A stretch of DNA of 52,588 nt from an uncultured Propionivibrio sp. (GCA_937923255.1 CALAIL010000029.1:1-52588), one strand, 5' to 3'. Shown: positions 1-8,952, counted from the stretch's first letter. Notes: generated by a model not told the origin, from the sequence alone. Numbers and translations: made by a program.

Positions 1-153
1 ACGGCAAGGCGAAGCCAACGCCGTATTTTGGCAAAGGAAGACGCTATGGCTCGACGTTGCCAAAGACAAGGTGGTAAGCCGCAGACAGACCATGCAGTAC
101 GGCAAGGCCAGGCCAACACGGCAACGCCGTATTTTGGTAAAGGAAAACGCTAT
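1..153 (+). repeat. REP-like repeat family A, one full and one partial tandem copy
   Basis: Positions 1-47 and 99-153 are imperfect direct copies of one element: both begin ACGGCAAGGC, pass through an inverted GCCGT and end in a purine-rich stretch plus ACGCTAT. The unit from about 43 to 150 reappears in reverse orientation at 51621-51729, and its short core reappears near 22679 and 44294. The ACGGC...GCCGT arms can form a hairpin. No credible gene lies in 1-282: the short open frames here run through the repeat and change frame between copies. The element may continue to the left of the window. The repetition is directly visible; calling it REP-like is inference. Confidence 0.7.
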
Positions 154-282
154 ACCTCTTCGGAGATGCCCAGAATACGGGGGCTGGCGGGTAGGTGTTT
201 TGCCGCATTGGCTTTTCCCTGACCGAGGCCGGTATCATGTCGGCCTGATATGGATTGCTTCGGATCATTGTGTGGAGCGGTT

Positions 283-1251
283 TTGAAAGTTCTTGTCACG
301 GGGGCGAACGGTTTTGTCGGGCGCGGCGTCTGTGCCGTGCTGGCGCAGCGCGGCCATGCGCTGGTGCGCGCTGTCCGCGAGTTAGCGTCATCGGATAAAC
401 CGGGCGCGCAAAAAGCGTTGGCGGTGGGTGAGGTGAATGGCGAAACGGTGTGGGATGCGGCGCTGCGGCAGGCGCCGGAAGCCGTGGTGCATCTGGCCGC
501 GCGGGCGCATGTGACGCGGGCGATTGCCGGCGATGCCGAAATCTGCCGCCAGACAAACGTGGCAGGGGCGGTGCGCCTGGCCGAACAGTGTGCGGCTGCC
601 GGCGTGCGCCGGTTCGTCTTTATGAGCAGCGTCAAGGTCATGGGCGAGGGGCGCGCGTGTTCGTACCGGGAAAGCGACGCGCCTGCGCCGGTCGGCACGT
701 ATGCGGCGGCGAAATGGGAGGCGGAACAGCGCCTGCACGAGATTGCCGGGCGCAGCGGCATGGAACTGGTCGTGCTGCGCCCGACGCTTGTTTATGGACG
801 CGGCGTCAAGGCGAATTTTTTCAGCCTCATGCGCGCCGTCGATCGACGGATTCCTTTGCCACTCGGCGCAGTCGCTAACCGGCGCAGCCTGATTTACCTG
901 GGCAATCTGGCCGATGCGACGGCGCTGTGCCTGACGCACCCGAACGCTGCGGGAAAGACCTATTTGCTGAGCGATGGCGAAGATGTTTCCAGCGCTGAGC
1001 TGGTACGGCGCATTGCCGAAGCGCTCGGACGGGCGCCGCGCCTCATGGCCGTGCCGCCGCACTGGTTGCATCTGGCGGCGCGTCTGATGGGCCGGGGGGA
1101 CGCCGCCGACCGGCTGCTCGGCTCGCTGATTGTTGATGGCCGCGCGATCCGCACGGATCTTGGCTGGCGGCCTCCTTATACGATGCGTCAGGGGCTGGCG
1201 GCGACCGCCGCATGGTATCGAACGCGGGCGGACGAGAACTCGCCGGCATGA
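283..1251 (+). CDS. NAD-dependent epimerase/dehydratase (extended SDR), NDP-sugar epimerase
   Basis: This is a 322-residue extended short-chain dehydrogenase/reductase that probably epimerises or reduces a nucleotide sugar for surface polysaccharide. The N-terminus carries the NAD-binding glycine motif TGANGFVGRG. A serine-rich strand (MSSVKVMGEG) and the catalytic YAAAK motif follow at about two fifths of the length. I chose the TTG at 283 because GGAG lies 6 nt upstream and the Rossmann strand KVLVTGANG then starts at once; an in-frame ATG at 250 is the alternative. The stop overlaps the next start as ATGA, so the two genes are translationally coupled. Epimerase, small sugar transferase and 4,6-dehydratase in this order recall WbpV-WbpL-WbpM type O-antigen loci, so a 4-epimerase or 4-reductase for a UDP-HexNAc derivative is likely. 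The substrate cannot be read from sequence. Confidence 0.85.
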   Translation: MKVLVTGANGFVGRGVCAVLAQRGHALVRAVRELASSDKPGAQKALAVGEVNGETVWDAALRQAPEAVVHLAARAHVTRAIAGDAEICRQTNVAGAVRLAEQCAAAGVRRFVFMSSVKVMGEGRACSYRESDAPAPVGTYAAAKWEAEQRLHEIAGRSGMELVVLRPTLVYGRGVKANFFSLMRAVDRRIPLPLGAVANRRSLIYLGNLADATALCLTHPNAAGKTYLLSDGEDVSSAELVRRIAEALGRAPRLMAVPPHWLHLAARLMGRGDAADRLLGSLIVDGRAIRTDLGWRPPYTMRQGLAATAAWYRTRADENSPA

Positions 1252-1808
1252 AGCGCATTTTTGATATTGCGCTTGCTATCGGCCTTGGCGTGCTGTTTCT
1301 GCCGGTATTGCTGGCGCTGGCTTTGCTTGTCCGTCTGACTTCGCCGGGGCCGGCGCTGTACTGGTCGGATCGGGTCGGTCGGGAGAACAGGATCTTTCAC
1401 ATGCCCAAGTTCCGCAGCATGCGCGTCGATACGCCCGCCGTGGCAACGCATCTGCTGGCGGATCCGGAAGCCTGCATGACGCCGATCGGGTCGTTTTTAC
1501 GCCGTTCGAGTCTGGACGAGCTGCCGCAGTTATGGAACATTCTGACCGGGGAGATGAGTTTTGTCGGGCCGCGTCCGGCGCTGTTCAACCAGGATGACCT
1601 GATTGCGCTGCGCACGGAAGCCGGGGTCCATGTGCTGACGCCGGGATTGACCGGCTGGGCGCAGATCAACGGGCGGGACGAGCTGCCGATTCCGGAAAAG
1701 GTGCGGCTGGATGCCGAGTATCTGCGGCGGCGTTCTTTCGCCTTCGATCTGCTGATTCTGTGGCGGACGGCGATCAAGGTATTGCGCCGCGATGGGGTCT
1801 CGCATTAG
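1248..1808 (+). CDS. Small monotopic phosphoglycosyl transferase (bacterial sugar transferase, PglC/WcaJ catalytic domain)
   Basis: This 186-residue protein transfers a sugar-1-phosphate from an NDP-sugar to undecaprenyl phosphate at the inner membrane, the first step of glycan assembly. It has one N-terminal hydrophobic segment (about residues 5-28), then the family motif KFRSM, the catalytic Asp-Glu in SLDELPQLWNI, GEMSFVGPRP, and GLTGWAQINGR. Length matches the minimal PglC-like form; the large multi-TM N-terminal half of WcaJ/WbaP is absent. The start ATG at 1248 overlaps the upstream stop (ATGA). The following gene encodes a UDP-HexNAc 4,6-dehydratase, so the first sugar may be a deoxy-HexNAc such as a QuiNAc, FucNAc or bacillosamine derivative; that is inference. 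Confidence 0.92.
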   Translation: MKRIFDIALAIGLGVLFLPVLLALALLVRLTSPGPALYWSDRVGRENRIFHMPKFRSMRVDTPAVATHLLADPEACMTPIGSFLRRSSLDELPQLWNILTGEMSFVGPRPALFNQDDLIALRTEAGVHVLTPGLTGWAQINGRDELPIPEKVRLDAEYLRRRSFAFDLLILWRTAIKVLRRDGVSH

Positions 1809-1881
1809 TCTGTGCCGCGAGCATTCACCCCTATTTTTCAATTTTTCGGAGCGATACCATGAGTTTTGGAGGGCGCGTCTT

Positions 1882-3837
1882 TTGCGATCCCTGATTCGTT
1901 TTTCCTTGACGGTGCTGGCCTTGCCGCGTTTTGCCAAGCGCCTGATCGTACTTGCCGGCGATGCCGGGCTGTGCGCGCTGACGGTCTGGCTGGCTTTCTA
2001 TCTGCGCCTCGATCTGTGGCTGGGATTTTCCGAAGTCTATTTCCAGCCGGTACGCGCGGCGATGGCGTCCATGCTGCTGGCGCTGCCCATCTTTATCAAA
2101 CACGGTTTCTACCGCGTCATTTTCCGCCATTCCGGGCTATCCGCCCTGGGCATGATGCTGCGCGCCTTCGCACTCTATGCGGCGTTGTATGCGGCGCTGA
2201 TCGCCGGTATCGGCATTTCTGGCGTGCCGCGCAGCGTGGGCATCATTCAGCCCATGTTGCTGCTACTGGCGGTCGGCGCTTCGCGGGCGCTGGCGCGCTA
2301 CTGGCTGGGTGGGCTGTACCGCGAGCAGTTGCGCCGTTCCTCTTTGCCCAAGGTGCTGATTTACGGTGCCGGTTCGGCGGGGCGCCAGTTGGCTGCGGCG
2401 ATCGCCAACAGCCACGAAATGCGCGCTGTCGGTTTCCTCGATGACGACGACCGCCTGCATGGGCAAATTGTCAACGGCCTGCCGATCCACAGTTCCGATG
2501 CGCTTGAGGAAATCATTGCGGCTGAAAATATCAGCACGGTGCTGCTGGCTTTTCCATCAGCGTCCCGACGCCGCCGCAACGAAATTCTGGAACGGATCCG
2601 ATCGGCCCGCGTGGCGGTGCGCACGCTGCCGAACATGAGCGACCTGATTCAAGGGCGGGTCAGTGCTGCGGATGTTCACGATCTGGACGAAGACGATCTG
2701 CTCGGCCGTGAGCCGGTGCCGCCGGATGCGGCGCTGCTGGCGAAGAATGTGGCGGGGAAGGTGGTCATGGTCACGGGGGCGGGCGGCTCGATCGGCAGTG
2801 AGTTGTGCCGTCAGATCGCCGCGATCGGTCCGGCAAAACTGCTGCTGGTTGAACAGAGCGAGTTTGCCTTGTATACGATCCACCAGGAACTGCGCGAGAA
2901 GTTTGCCGAGGACGGGCTGGAAGCGATTCCGTTGCTGGCTTCGGTGCAGGATGTGGGGCGCCTGCGCGAGATCATGGCGGCCTGGTCGCCCAGCACGGTT
3001 TTCCATGCAGCGGCCTATAAGCATGTGCCGCTGGTCGAGCACAATCCTGTCGAAGGCGTGAAGAATAATGTGCTGGGTACTTTGCGGGCCGCGCAGGCGG
3101 CAGAGGAAAGCGGCGTTGCCGATTTTGTGCTGATCAGTACCGATAAGGCCGTGCGTCCGACCAACATCATGGGCGCCAGCAAGCGGCTCGCGGAAATGGT
3201 TTTGCAGGCCCTGGCTGCGCGGGCGGCAGAGCGCGGCGGATGCACCTGCTTCACCATGGTGCGCTTTGGTAATGTGCTGGGGTCTTCCGGTTCCGTCGTG
3301 CCGATGTTCCGTCGGCAAATCCGCGACGGTGGGCCGATCACCCTGACGCACGCAGAGATGACCCGCTATTTCATGACCATTCCCGAAGCGGCGCAGCTTG
3401 TCATCCAGGCGGCCGCGCTGTCCCAGGGCGGCGACGTATTTCTGCTGGATATGGGGCAGCCGGTGAAGATCATTGATCTGGCGCGCCGCATGGTGCAGCT
3501 CTCCGGTCTGACCTGCAAGGACGATGAAAATCCGGAGGGCGACATTGAAATCCGTATCACGGGGCTGCGTCCCGGTGAGAAGCTATACGAAGAACTGCTG
3601 ATCGGCGATCACCCGCAGCCGACGCCGCATCCACGCATCATGAAAGCCCGTGAGGCCTTTCTGCCCTGGCCGCAACTGGCGGAAAAAATGGCGGAGCTGG
3701 AAAAGGCGCTCGCCGCGAGCGATGTCAATGCGCTACGGGCGATGTTGAAAGCGCTGGTTTCCGGCTATACGCCGAGCGACGGCGTGGTCGATTGGGTTTG
3801 TCTGGAGCAGGAAAGTAGCGGCGATAGCGTGCACTGA
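1882..3837 (+). CDS. Membrane UDP-N-acetylhexosamine 4,6-dehydratase (WbpM/PglF/CapD family)
   Basis: The protein is 651 residues from this start. It begins with about four membrane helices (roughly residues 15-130), continues with a Rossmann-like CoA_binding_3 domain (VLIYGAGSAGRQLAAAI) and ends with the SDR dehydratase domain. The latter has NAD motif TGAGGSIGSELCRQI near residue 298, STDKAVRPTNIMGASKR and RFGNVLGSSGSV. In the catalytic site Met replaces the usual SDR Tyr, as known for WbpM/FlaA1-type enzymes. Members convert UDP-GlcNAc to a 4-keto-6-deoxy sugar. I prefer TTG 1882 because GGAGGG lies 8 nt upstream; ATG 1792, inside the previous gene, is the alternative without a clear ribosome site. 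An out-of-frame ATG at 1859 with GGAG upstream opens only 11 codons and might act as a leader peptide. Confidence 0.92.
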   Translation: MRSLIRFSLTVLALPRFAKRLIVLAGDAGLCALTVWLAFYLRLDLWLGFSEVYFQPVRAAMASMLLALPIFIKHGFYRVIFRHSGLSALGMMLRAFALYAALYAALIAGIGISGVPRSVGIIQPMLLLLAVGASRALARYWLGGLYREQLRRSSLPKVLIYGAGSAGRQLAAAIANSHEMRAVGFLDDDDRLHGQIVNGLPIHSSDALEEIIAAENISTVLLAFPSASRRRRNEILERIRSARVAVRTLPNMSDLIQGRVSAADVHDLDEDDLLGREPVPPDAALLAKNVAGKVVMVTGAGGSIGSELCRQIAAIGPAKLLLVEQSEFALYTIHQELREKFAEDGLEAIPLLASVQDVGRLREIMAAWSPSTVFHAAAYKHVPLVEHNPVEGVKNNVLGTLRAAQAAEESGVADFVLISTDKAVRPTNIMGASKRLAEMVLQALAARAAERGGCTCFTMVRFGNVLGSSGSVVPMFRRQIRDGGPITLTHAEMTRYFMTIPEAAQLVIQAAALSQGGDVFLLDMGQPVKIIDLARRMVQLSGLTCKDDENPEGDIEIRITGLRPGEKLYEELLIGDHPQPTPHPRIMKAREAFLPWPQLAEKMAELEKALAASDVNALRAMLKALVSGYTPSDGVVDWVCLEQESSGDSVH

Positions 3838-4195
3838 GTGATCGAGTGAAGGTCGCAGAAACAAAAAAGGTGCTGAAAATCGCCGTGCTGCGTCGGCTGC
3901 AAAGCTTTAGGCGCGATCAAGCCCCTTGAAATGACAGGCAGGACATTTCTGAATACTTCTCTGACAGGCGCCGCTGGAGTCCGCGTGGATAGGGCGTTTC
4001 CGGGCAGGTGCCTCGGAAACCCGCATGGATAAAGGGCTTGCGGGCACCTTCCCCGGAGAGGCCCTGAATACGCGGATCTCAGGCCACCCCTTTGGAAATG
4101 CGCTATCTACACCGAGTGGCGGCGTATAGGGAATGCCGCCTGCCGAAAGGCGCGTGGCGAAAACGCTAGGGCGCGGGCAAGGGCAAGGCCGGCAG
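3838..4195. repeat. Convergent intergenic region with hairpin-repeat block (family B)
   Basis: No gene is visible in these 358 nt between two convergent genes. From about 3945 to 4125 the DNA consists of roughly 40-nt units of a degenerate repeat, with recurring elements GTGGATAGGGC, CCGGGCAGG and CATGGATAAAGGGC. Left hairpin arms at about 4020 and 4061 are 41 nt apart. The same units in the same order recur near 51.75-51.95 and 52.25-52.47 kb. The third and later units here have decayed stems. The hairpins may help end transcription from both sides, but no T-run follows them. Confidence 0.7.
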
Positions 4196-5152
4196 TCATG
4201 ATTCGTTCTGCTTCACCCAGGCGACGAATCGGCGCAATCCTTCTGCGAAGGATATGGTTGGCGTCCAGCCTAGATGGCGGCGGGCATGGCGGATGTCCAG
4301 GTAGTTGATGGGAACGTCAAATGTGCGCCCGGGCAGATAGTTGCGCTGTGTCGGGTGTCCGGTGACTGATTCGATGGCATCCAGGATGTCGTTGAGGCTC
4401 AACCCCTGCCCGGAGCCAATATTGAAAACGTCATTGGCCTCGTCGTGATCCATTGCGGCCAGCAGCGCCGAGGCGACGTCGGCAATGTGAATGTAATCGC
4501 GAACGACCGTGCCGTCGCCCCAGATGTCGATGGTTTCCCCACGCAGCGCCTTGCCAACAAAAACGGCAACCGCCCCCTGGCTGGCATGCGTGCGCTGCCG
4601 TTCACCGAAAGGATTGGCCAGGCGCAGTATCGTGTAGTTCAGGCCATGCAGTTCGCGGAACAGGTGCAGGTATTTTTCGATGGCCAGCTTGGCAATGCCA
4701 TACGAACACAACGGGTTGGTCGGATGGCGCTCATCAATGGGGGTGTGCTGTGGAATACCGTAGACTGTGCCGCCTGAGGAGACAAACACGATTTTTCCCA
4801 CTTTGGCCTGAACCGCACGTTTGAGAAGTCGGAGCGTACCGATGAGGTTGCTTTCGATATCGAAGACGGGATCGGCGTTTGAAGATTGCGGCAGGGTGGT
4901 CGAAATGAGATGAAAACAGACGTCGCACCCCGTGAGCGCTTGTGCAATATCAGCATCGTTGCCCAAATCTCCTTCCAACAGCTCGAAGTTGCCTGACGGA
5001 TTTACGCCGACGCTCGAAGGCGCTTCCAGCTGCTTGACATTGGGGCGGTCAAAGCAACGTACCCGGTGACCTGTGGCCAGTAAGGCATCGACAAGATGGG
5101 AGCCGATGAATCCTCGGCCGCCCAGAACCAGGCAATGCTTGGCATGACTCAT
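4196..5152 (-). CDS. NAD-dependent epimerase/dehydratase (GalE-like extended SDR)
   Basis: This is a 318-residue complete extended SDR. The N-terminal NAD motif is VLGGRGFIGSH, the serine motif is VSSGGTVYG, and the catalytic motif is YGIAKLAIEKY. LANPFGERQ and DGTVVRDYIHIADVASA are typical of UDP-glucose or UDP-GlcNAc 4-epimerase relatives. It probably interconverts a nucleotide sugar for the surrounding polysaccharide locus. It is the only minus-strand gene in the first 17 kb, facing the dehydratase operon across a repeat block, so it is probably a separately transcribed, later insertion. A similar but not identical role to the epimerase at 283-1251 is likely; sequence alone does not fix the substrate. 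Confidence 0.85.
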   Translation of the reverse strand: MSHAKHCLVLGGRGFIGSHLVDALLATGHRVRCFDRPNVKQLEAPSSVGVNPSGNFELLEGDLGNDADIAQALTGCDVCFHLISTTLPQSSNADPVFDIESNLIGTLRLLKRAVQAKVGKIVFVSSGGTVYGIPQHTPIDERHPTNPLCSYGIAKLAIEKYLHLFRELHGLNYTILRLANPFGERQRTHASQGAVAVFVGKALRGETIDIWGDGTVVRDYIHIADVASALLAAMDHDEANDVFNIGSGQGLSLNDILDAIESVTGHPTQRNYLPGRTFDVPINYLDIRHARRHLGWTPTISFAEGLRRFVAWVKQNES

Positions 5153-5691
5153 ATACAGCGCTCCTTCGTGAATGGGGCAAATGTACGGACGGCAGTCATG
5201 AGTAATTACATGGCTGATAATTGCCCGCGTTCCGTCCGCTTACACAATGTATAAGGGCGCATTTTACGCGATGCCGGGAGGACTCCGCCGATGTCCGGTA
5301 GATGATGTGGCGGATCGGTAGCGATCAGCTGAGTGAAACGTCAGCAATGATACGGTGGGCGGTTTGTCCGGTTGCTGGCGCACACAGTACAATTCGGCCT
5401 GGATTGGTGACCGGTTATTAGCGATGGGTCATTAGTGACGGGTCGATGGAATACGAAACGCGCATCGGATGTTGTAGGCGGCCCATTTACGACCTGATGT
5501 TTTTATAGACTTCCCTGGCTTTTCGTGGTGTTCGTTCATAATTGATTAAAAATTTAGGTTGGCAAACTCCTTAAAACAAAGCGTTCGCCAGGTGTTGCAA
5601 AGGTCTGTATCTACCTTATGTCGTATTGTTTTTTGAAATGGAAAAAATTTGATGGGGACGCAGTTTGGCTTGTCCATGTTGTGCTGACACA
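5153..5691. other. Divergent intergenic region without a gene
   Basis: About 540 nt separate the minus-strand epimerase from the plus-strand GT2 gene. The right half (from about 5500) is clearly AT-richer than the left. No open frame with protein character was found on either strand and no repeat of family A or B. Promoters for both flanking genes should lie here. The only candidate I could see for the GT2 gene is TTGCAA (5595-5600) with TTATGT 16 nt downstream, which is weak. Confidence 0.5.
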
Positions 5692-6690
5692 ATGAGTGAA
5701 CCTACGCTATTCGTACCGGCTGCATCTTGCGGCCGTAACGATTCTGTCCATCCTGATTTTCAGGACAAGCCGGCGCAGGTCGCCATCTTGCTGTGTACGT
5801 ACCAGGGCGAGCGGTTTTTGTCTGAGCAGATCAATTCTTTTCTTTCCCAGACTTACGGATCATGGAAGGTCTGGGCTTCCGACGATGGTTCGACCGATGG
5901 CACGCTGGGCATTCTGGACGCTTATCGGGAAAAGCTCGGCCATGAACGGCTTGCTGTTGTGCACGGGCCGGGGCGTGGGTTTGTCGCCAATTTCCTTTCC
6001 CTGGTTTGCCGCGACGATATACAGGCGGACTTCTATGCCTACGCCGATCAGGACGACATTTGGCTGAATGACAAACTTGAGCGGGCCATCAAATGGCTCG
6101 CTTCCTTACCGCGGGCTGTGCCGGCGCTGTATTGCTCGCGGACTTTGTTCGTTGACGAAGAGAACCGGGAAATTGGTATGTCGGCTTTGTTCAGTAAACC
6201 GCCGGCATTTTCTAATGCACTGGTACAAAGCATCGGCGGTGGCAACACGATGGTATTCAACGCCGCTGCCCGTGCATTGCTTTGCCAGGCGGGGGCGGAT
6301 ATTCCGGCCGTATCTCACGATTGGTGGACCTACATGGTGGTGGCTGGGTGTGGTGGCGAGGTCTTTTATGATGCTGCGCCTTCTCTGCGCTATCGGCAAC
6401 ATGGCGACAATCTCGTCGGCATGAATACGGGTATTGGTGCAAGGTTTGAACGCTGGCGTCTGCTCTGGGATGGACGCTTTCGAAGGTGGAACGAGGCCAA
6501 CCTGATCGCGTTGCGGCGGTTACAGGAAAGGCTGACCCCGGAAAATCGGAAAATCATGGACGGCTTTTCCCATGCGCGGACATTGCCCAGGTTGCCAGGG
6601 CTCGTTGCACTATGGCATTCGGGCGTCCATCGGCAATCATGGGTGGATAGTCTTGGTCTGTTCGTGGCATTCTTTTTCAAAAAAATGTAA
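5692..6690 (+). CDS. Family 2 glycosyltransferase, rhamnosyltransferase-like
   Basis: This is a 332-residue inverting GT-A glycosyltransferase that adds a sugar from an NDP donor to the growing surface glycan at the cytoplasmic membrane face. The fold is recognisable from VAILLCTYQGERFLSEQI near residue 28, the nucleotide-binding ASDDGSTDGT, and the metal-binding YADQDDIWL (DxD-like). The overall pattern fits the WbbL/RfbF-like rhamnosyltransferase group. The C-terminal end has a short hydrophobic segment. I chose ATG 5692; an in-frame TTG at 5665 would add nine cysteine-rich residues without conservation. About 215 nt without a gene follow before the ABC permease. Confidence 0.85.
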   Translation: MSEPTLFVPAASCGRNDSVHPDFQDKPAQVAILLCTYQGERFLSEQINSFLSQTYGSWKVWASDDGSTDGTLGILDAYREKLGHERLAVVHGPGRGFVANFLSLVCRDDIQADFYAYADQDDIWLNDKLERAIKWLASLPRAVPALYCSRTLFVDEENREIGMSALFSKPPAFSNALVQSIGGGNTMVFNAAARALLCQAGADIPAVSHDWWTYMVVAGCGGEVFYDAAPSLRYRQHGDNLVGMNTGIGARFERWRLLWDGRFRRWNEANLIALRRLQERLTPENRKIMDGFSHARTLPRLPGLVALWHSGVHRQSWVDSLGLFVAFFFKKM

Positions 6691-6905
6691 GGTACAAACT
6701 TTTTTCTGCCATCATGTGTCATGCACGCAGCAGTTACGATTTTGGCAAGATGGTAATCAAATACAAATACGATCGATATGTTGGTTTTACGCTCGGCGAG
6801 AATATGACCGGTACAGAAAGGCAAAAATATATACGCATGGGAAATCAGGTTTATCGATTTACCCAGGCTGCTGGAGAGTACTCCAAGATGGGAAATTAAA
6901 GCTTT

Positions 6906-7724
6906 ATGCAGGATTTTTTGACGAATCCCGTGGAGATGTTCGCCTCGCTATGGCGAAACCGAGAGTTGATCTTGGCGTCGGCTCGGCGGGAAGTACTGGG
7001 ACGTTACCGCGGGTCGTTCATGGGGCTGTTCTGGTCGGTATTTACTCCGCTATGCATGCTGGCGGTGTATACCTTTGTTTTCGGTGAAGTATTTAAGGCT
7101 CGCTGGGGCGTCGAAAATGAATCAAAAATGCAGTTTGCGCTGATGCTGTTCGCCGGACTCATTGTTTTTAACCTATTTGCCGAATGCGTTAATCGTGGCC
7201 CAACTCTGGTATTGGCAAATGTCAATTACGTCAAAAAAGTGGTTTTCCCCCTGGAAATTTTGCCTGCCATTGCTCTGGTATCGGCGCTTTTTCATTGTTT
7301 AATTAGTTTAGGCGTCTGGTTATTGGCTCACATTCTGTTTTTTGGTGCCCCACCGCTGACAGTATTTTATTTGCCGCTCATTCTGCTGCCTTTTGCTTTC
7401 ATGATCATGGGCGTGACCTGGGTGCTGGCTTCTCTTGGCGTTTATTTGCGTGATGTGGCTCAATTCATTGGTGTTCTGACTTCCATGTTCATGTTTCTTA
7501 GTCCGATTTTTTATCCAGTGACTGCTCTACCCGAGGCATACCGCCAGATTCTGTTTCTCAACCCTTTGACGCTGGTTATTGAGGAAGTGAGGGCGGTGCT
7601 GTTCTTCGGACGTTCTCCGAATTTTGTCTTGCTGGCCATTTATTGGATTGTGACGCTTATGTTCGCATGGTTAGGGTTTGTTTGGTTCCAGAAGACGCGC
7701 AAAGGGTTTGCTGATGTGCTCTGA
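6906..7724 (+). CDS. wzm: ABC-2 type polysaccharide export permease (Wzm)
   Basis: This 272-residue integral membrane protein has about six hydrophobic helices and the ABC-2 permease hallmark near the N-terminus (RREVLGRYRGSFMGLFWSV). It would form the channel that moves an undecaprenyl-linked O-polysaccharide or capsule-like glycan across the inner membrane together with the ATPase encoded next. The LSPIFYPVTALPE segment near residue 200 is typical of Wzm/TagG/KpsM relatives. Its end overlaps the ATPase gene by 11 nt, so the two are coupled. The ribosome site before ATG 6906 is weak. The ABC pathway implies that the glycan is polymerised completely in the cytoplasm before export. Confidence 0.9.
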   Translation: MQDFLTNPVEMFASLWRNRELILASARREVLGRYRGSFMGLFWSVFTPLCMLAVYTFVFGEVFKARWGVENESKMQFALMLFAGLIVFNLFAECVNRGPTLVLANVNYVKKVVFPLEILPAIALVSALFHCLISLGVWLLAHILFFGAPPLTVFYLPLILLPFAFMIMGVTWVLASLGVYLRDVAQFIGVLTSMFMFLSPIFYPVTALPEAYRQILFLNPLTLVIEEVRAVLFFGRSPNFVLLAIYWIVTLMFAWLGFVWFQKTRKGFADVL

Positions 7725-8946
7725 AACCATGATCGAAGTTGAAAATCTCGGAAAGTGTTATCAGATTTATGAACAACCCCGCGACCGCCTCAAACAGATG
7801 CTCTTTCCGCGCCTGCAACGCTTGGCGGGAATGCCTGTACAAACATATTTCCGAGAATTCTGGGCGCTGAAAAACGTTAGTTTCAAGATCAGAAAGGGTG
7901 AAGCGGTCGGTATTATCGGGCGCAATGGCAGCGGAAAATCCACCTTGCTACAAATGATTTGCGGCGTACTTGGCCCGACTTGCGGCCGAGTTGAAACGCG
8001 CGGGCGTATTGCGGCGCTACTGGAGCTCGGGTCCGGGTTCAACCCTGAGTTTACCGGGCGTGAAAATATTTATATGAATGCCACGCTGCTTGGATTGAGT
8101 CGGCAGGAAATTGATGCGCGTTACGACGAAATTGTTGCGTTTGCCGATATCGGTAATTTCATTGAGCAGCCCGTTAAAACCTATTCGAGCGGAATGTTTG
8201 TGCGCTTGGCGTTTTCTGTTGCTGTACATGTTCAGCCCGATATTCTAGTTGTGGACGAAGCGCTGAGCGTCGGAGATATTGCTTTCCGCAACAAGTGTAT
8301 TGAAGTTATCCAACGAATGATGGCGCGCGGTGTGACCATACTTTTCGTCACCCACGATCTGGGCACGCTCCAGTTGCTATGCACGCGCGTGCTCTGGCTG
8401 TCCAATGGGCAGTTGCGCGCCAGCGGCGATCCTATGTCGATTTCCCAAGATTATTACGTTGATATGTTGCCAAATGGTGGAACGCAATTGACGGTGGATC
8501 GAAGTTTTCTGCCGCCGCAACAAGAAACCGGCAAGGCACGCTTTACCGAGTTGCGTTTACTTAATGGCGGTGAAGCGCATTACCGGGTAGGACAGCCTTT
8601 ACGCTTGAAGTTTGTTCTCCGGGCGCAAACAGATTTGCCGAAAATTGTATTTGCCCTCAGTATTTACCGTGCGGATGGTGATTGGCTGATTGGACAAACA
8701 AGCCGCGATGACGGGGTGTTCTGGGATGCGCAAAAAGCAGGCCAGGAGTGTTCCGGCATGTTAATCCTGAATCCCTTGTGTTTGGCACCGGGTGAGTATC
8801 TTGTGGCACTTGCTGCGTATGCGGAGGATTATTCTTTGTGTTTTGCATTGACCGATTTGTGTTTGCCGTTTTCTGTACGTGCCGATTTCCCAACATGGGG
8901 GAAGTTTCGTCATCCTGGCGTTTGGGTTATTGGAGGTGAAGAGTAA
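7714..8946 (+). CDS. wzt: ABC polysaccharide export ATPase with C-terminal binding domain (Wzt)
   Basis: This 410-residue ATPase partner of Wzm has Walker A GRNGSGKST at residues 69-77, signature YSSGMFVRLAF near 157, Walker B DILVVDEAL near 176 and the switch histidine in FVTHD. Residues from about 255 to 410 form an extra domain (TELRLLNGGEAHYRVGQPLRL onward). In long Wzt proteins this domain is a beta-sandwich that binds the modified non-reducing end of the glycan before export. That makes a chain-terminating modifier encoded nearby likely; the methyltransferase fusion at 9734 is the obvious candidate. ATG 7714 has GGG about 7 nt upstream; ATG 7729 is possible. Confidence 0.93.
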   Translation: MCSETMIEVENLGKCYQIYEQPRDRLKQMLFPRLQRLAGMPVQTYFREFWALKNVSFKIRKGEAVGIIGRNGSGKSTLLQMICGVLGPTCGRVETRGRIAALLELGSGFNPEFTGRENIYMNATLLGLSRQEIDARYDEIVAFADIGNFIEQPVKTYSSGMFVRLAFSVAVHVQPDILVVDEALSVGDIAFRNKCIEVIQRMMARGVTILFVTHDLGTLQLLCTRVLWLSNGQLRASGDPMSISQDYYVDMLPNGGTQLTVDRSFLPPQQETGKARFTELRLLNGGEAHYRVGQPLRLKFVLRAQTDLPKIVFALSIYRADGDWLIGQTSRDDGVFWDAQKAGQECSGMLILNPLCLAPGEYLVALAAYAEDYSLCFALTDLCLPFSVRADFPTWGKFRHPGVWVIGGEE

Positions 8947-8952
8947 GTCAAA

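Noticed and set aside
150..761. 203-codon minus-strand frame over repeat A and the first epimerase
   Set aside because: It crosses non-coding repeat DNA and the N-terminus of a real gene, with shadow-like composition.
2557..3351. 264-codon minus-strand frame
   Set aside because: It lies opposite the conserved catalytic domain of the 4,6-dehydratase and has no protein-family features.
6714..6899. 61-codon frame between the GT2 gene and wzm
   Set aside because: No ribosome site or recognisable features; treated as intergenic.
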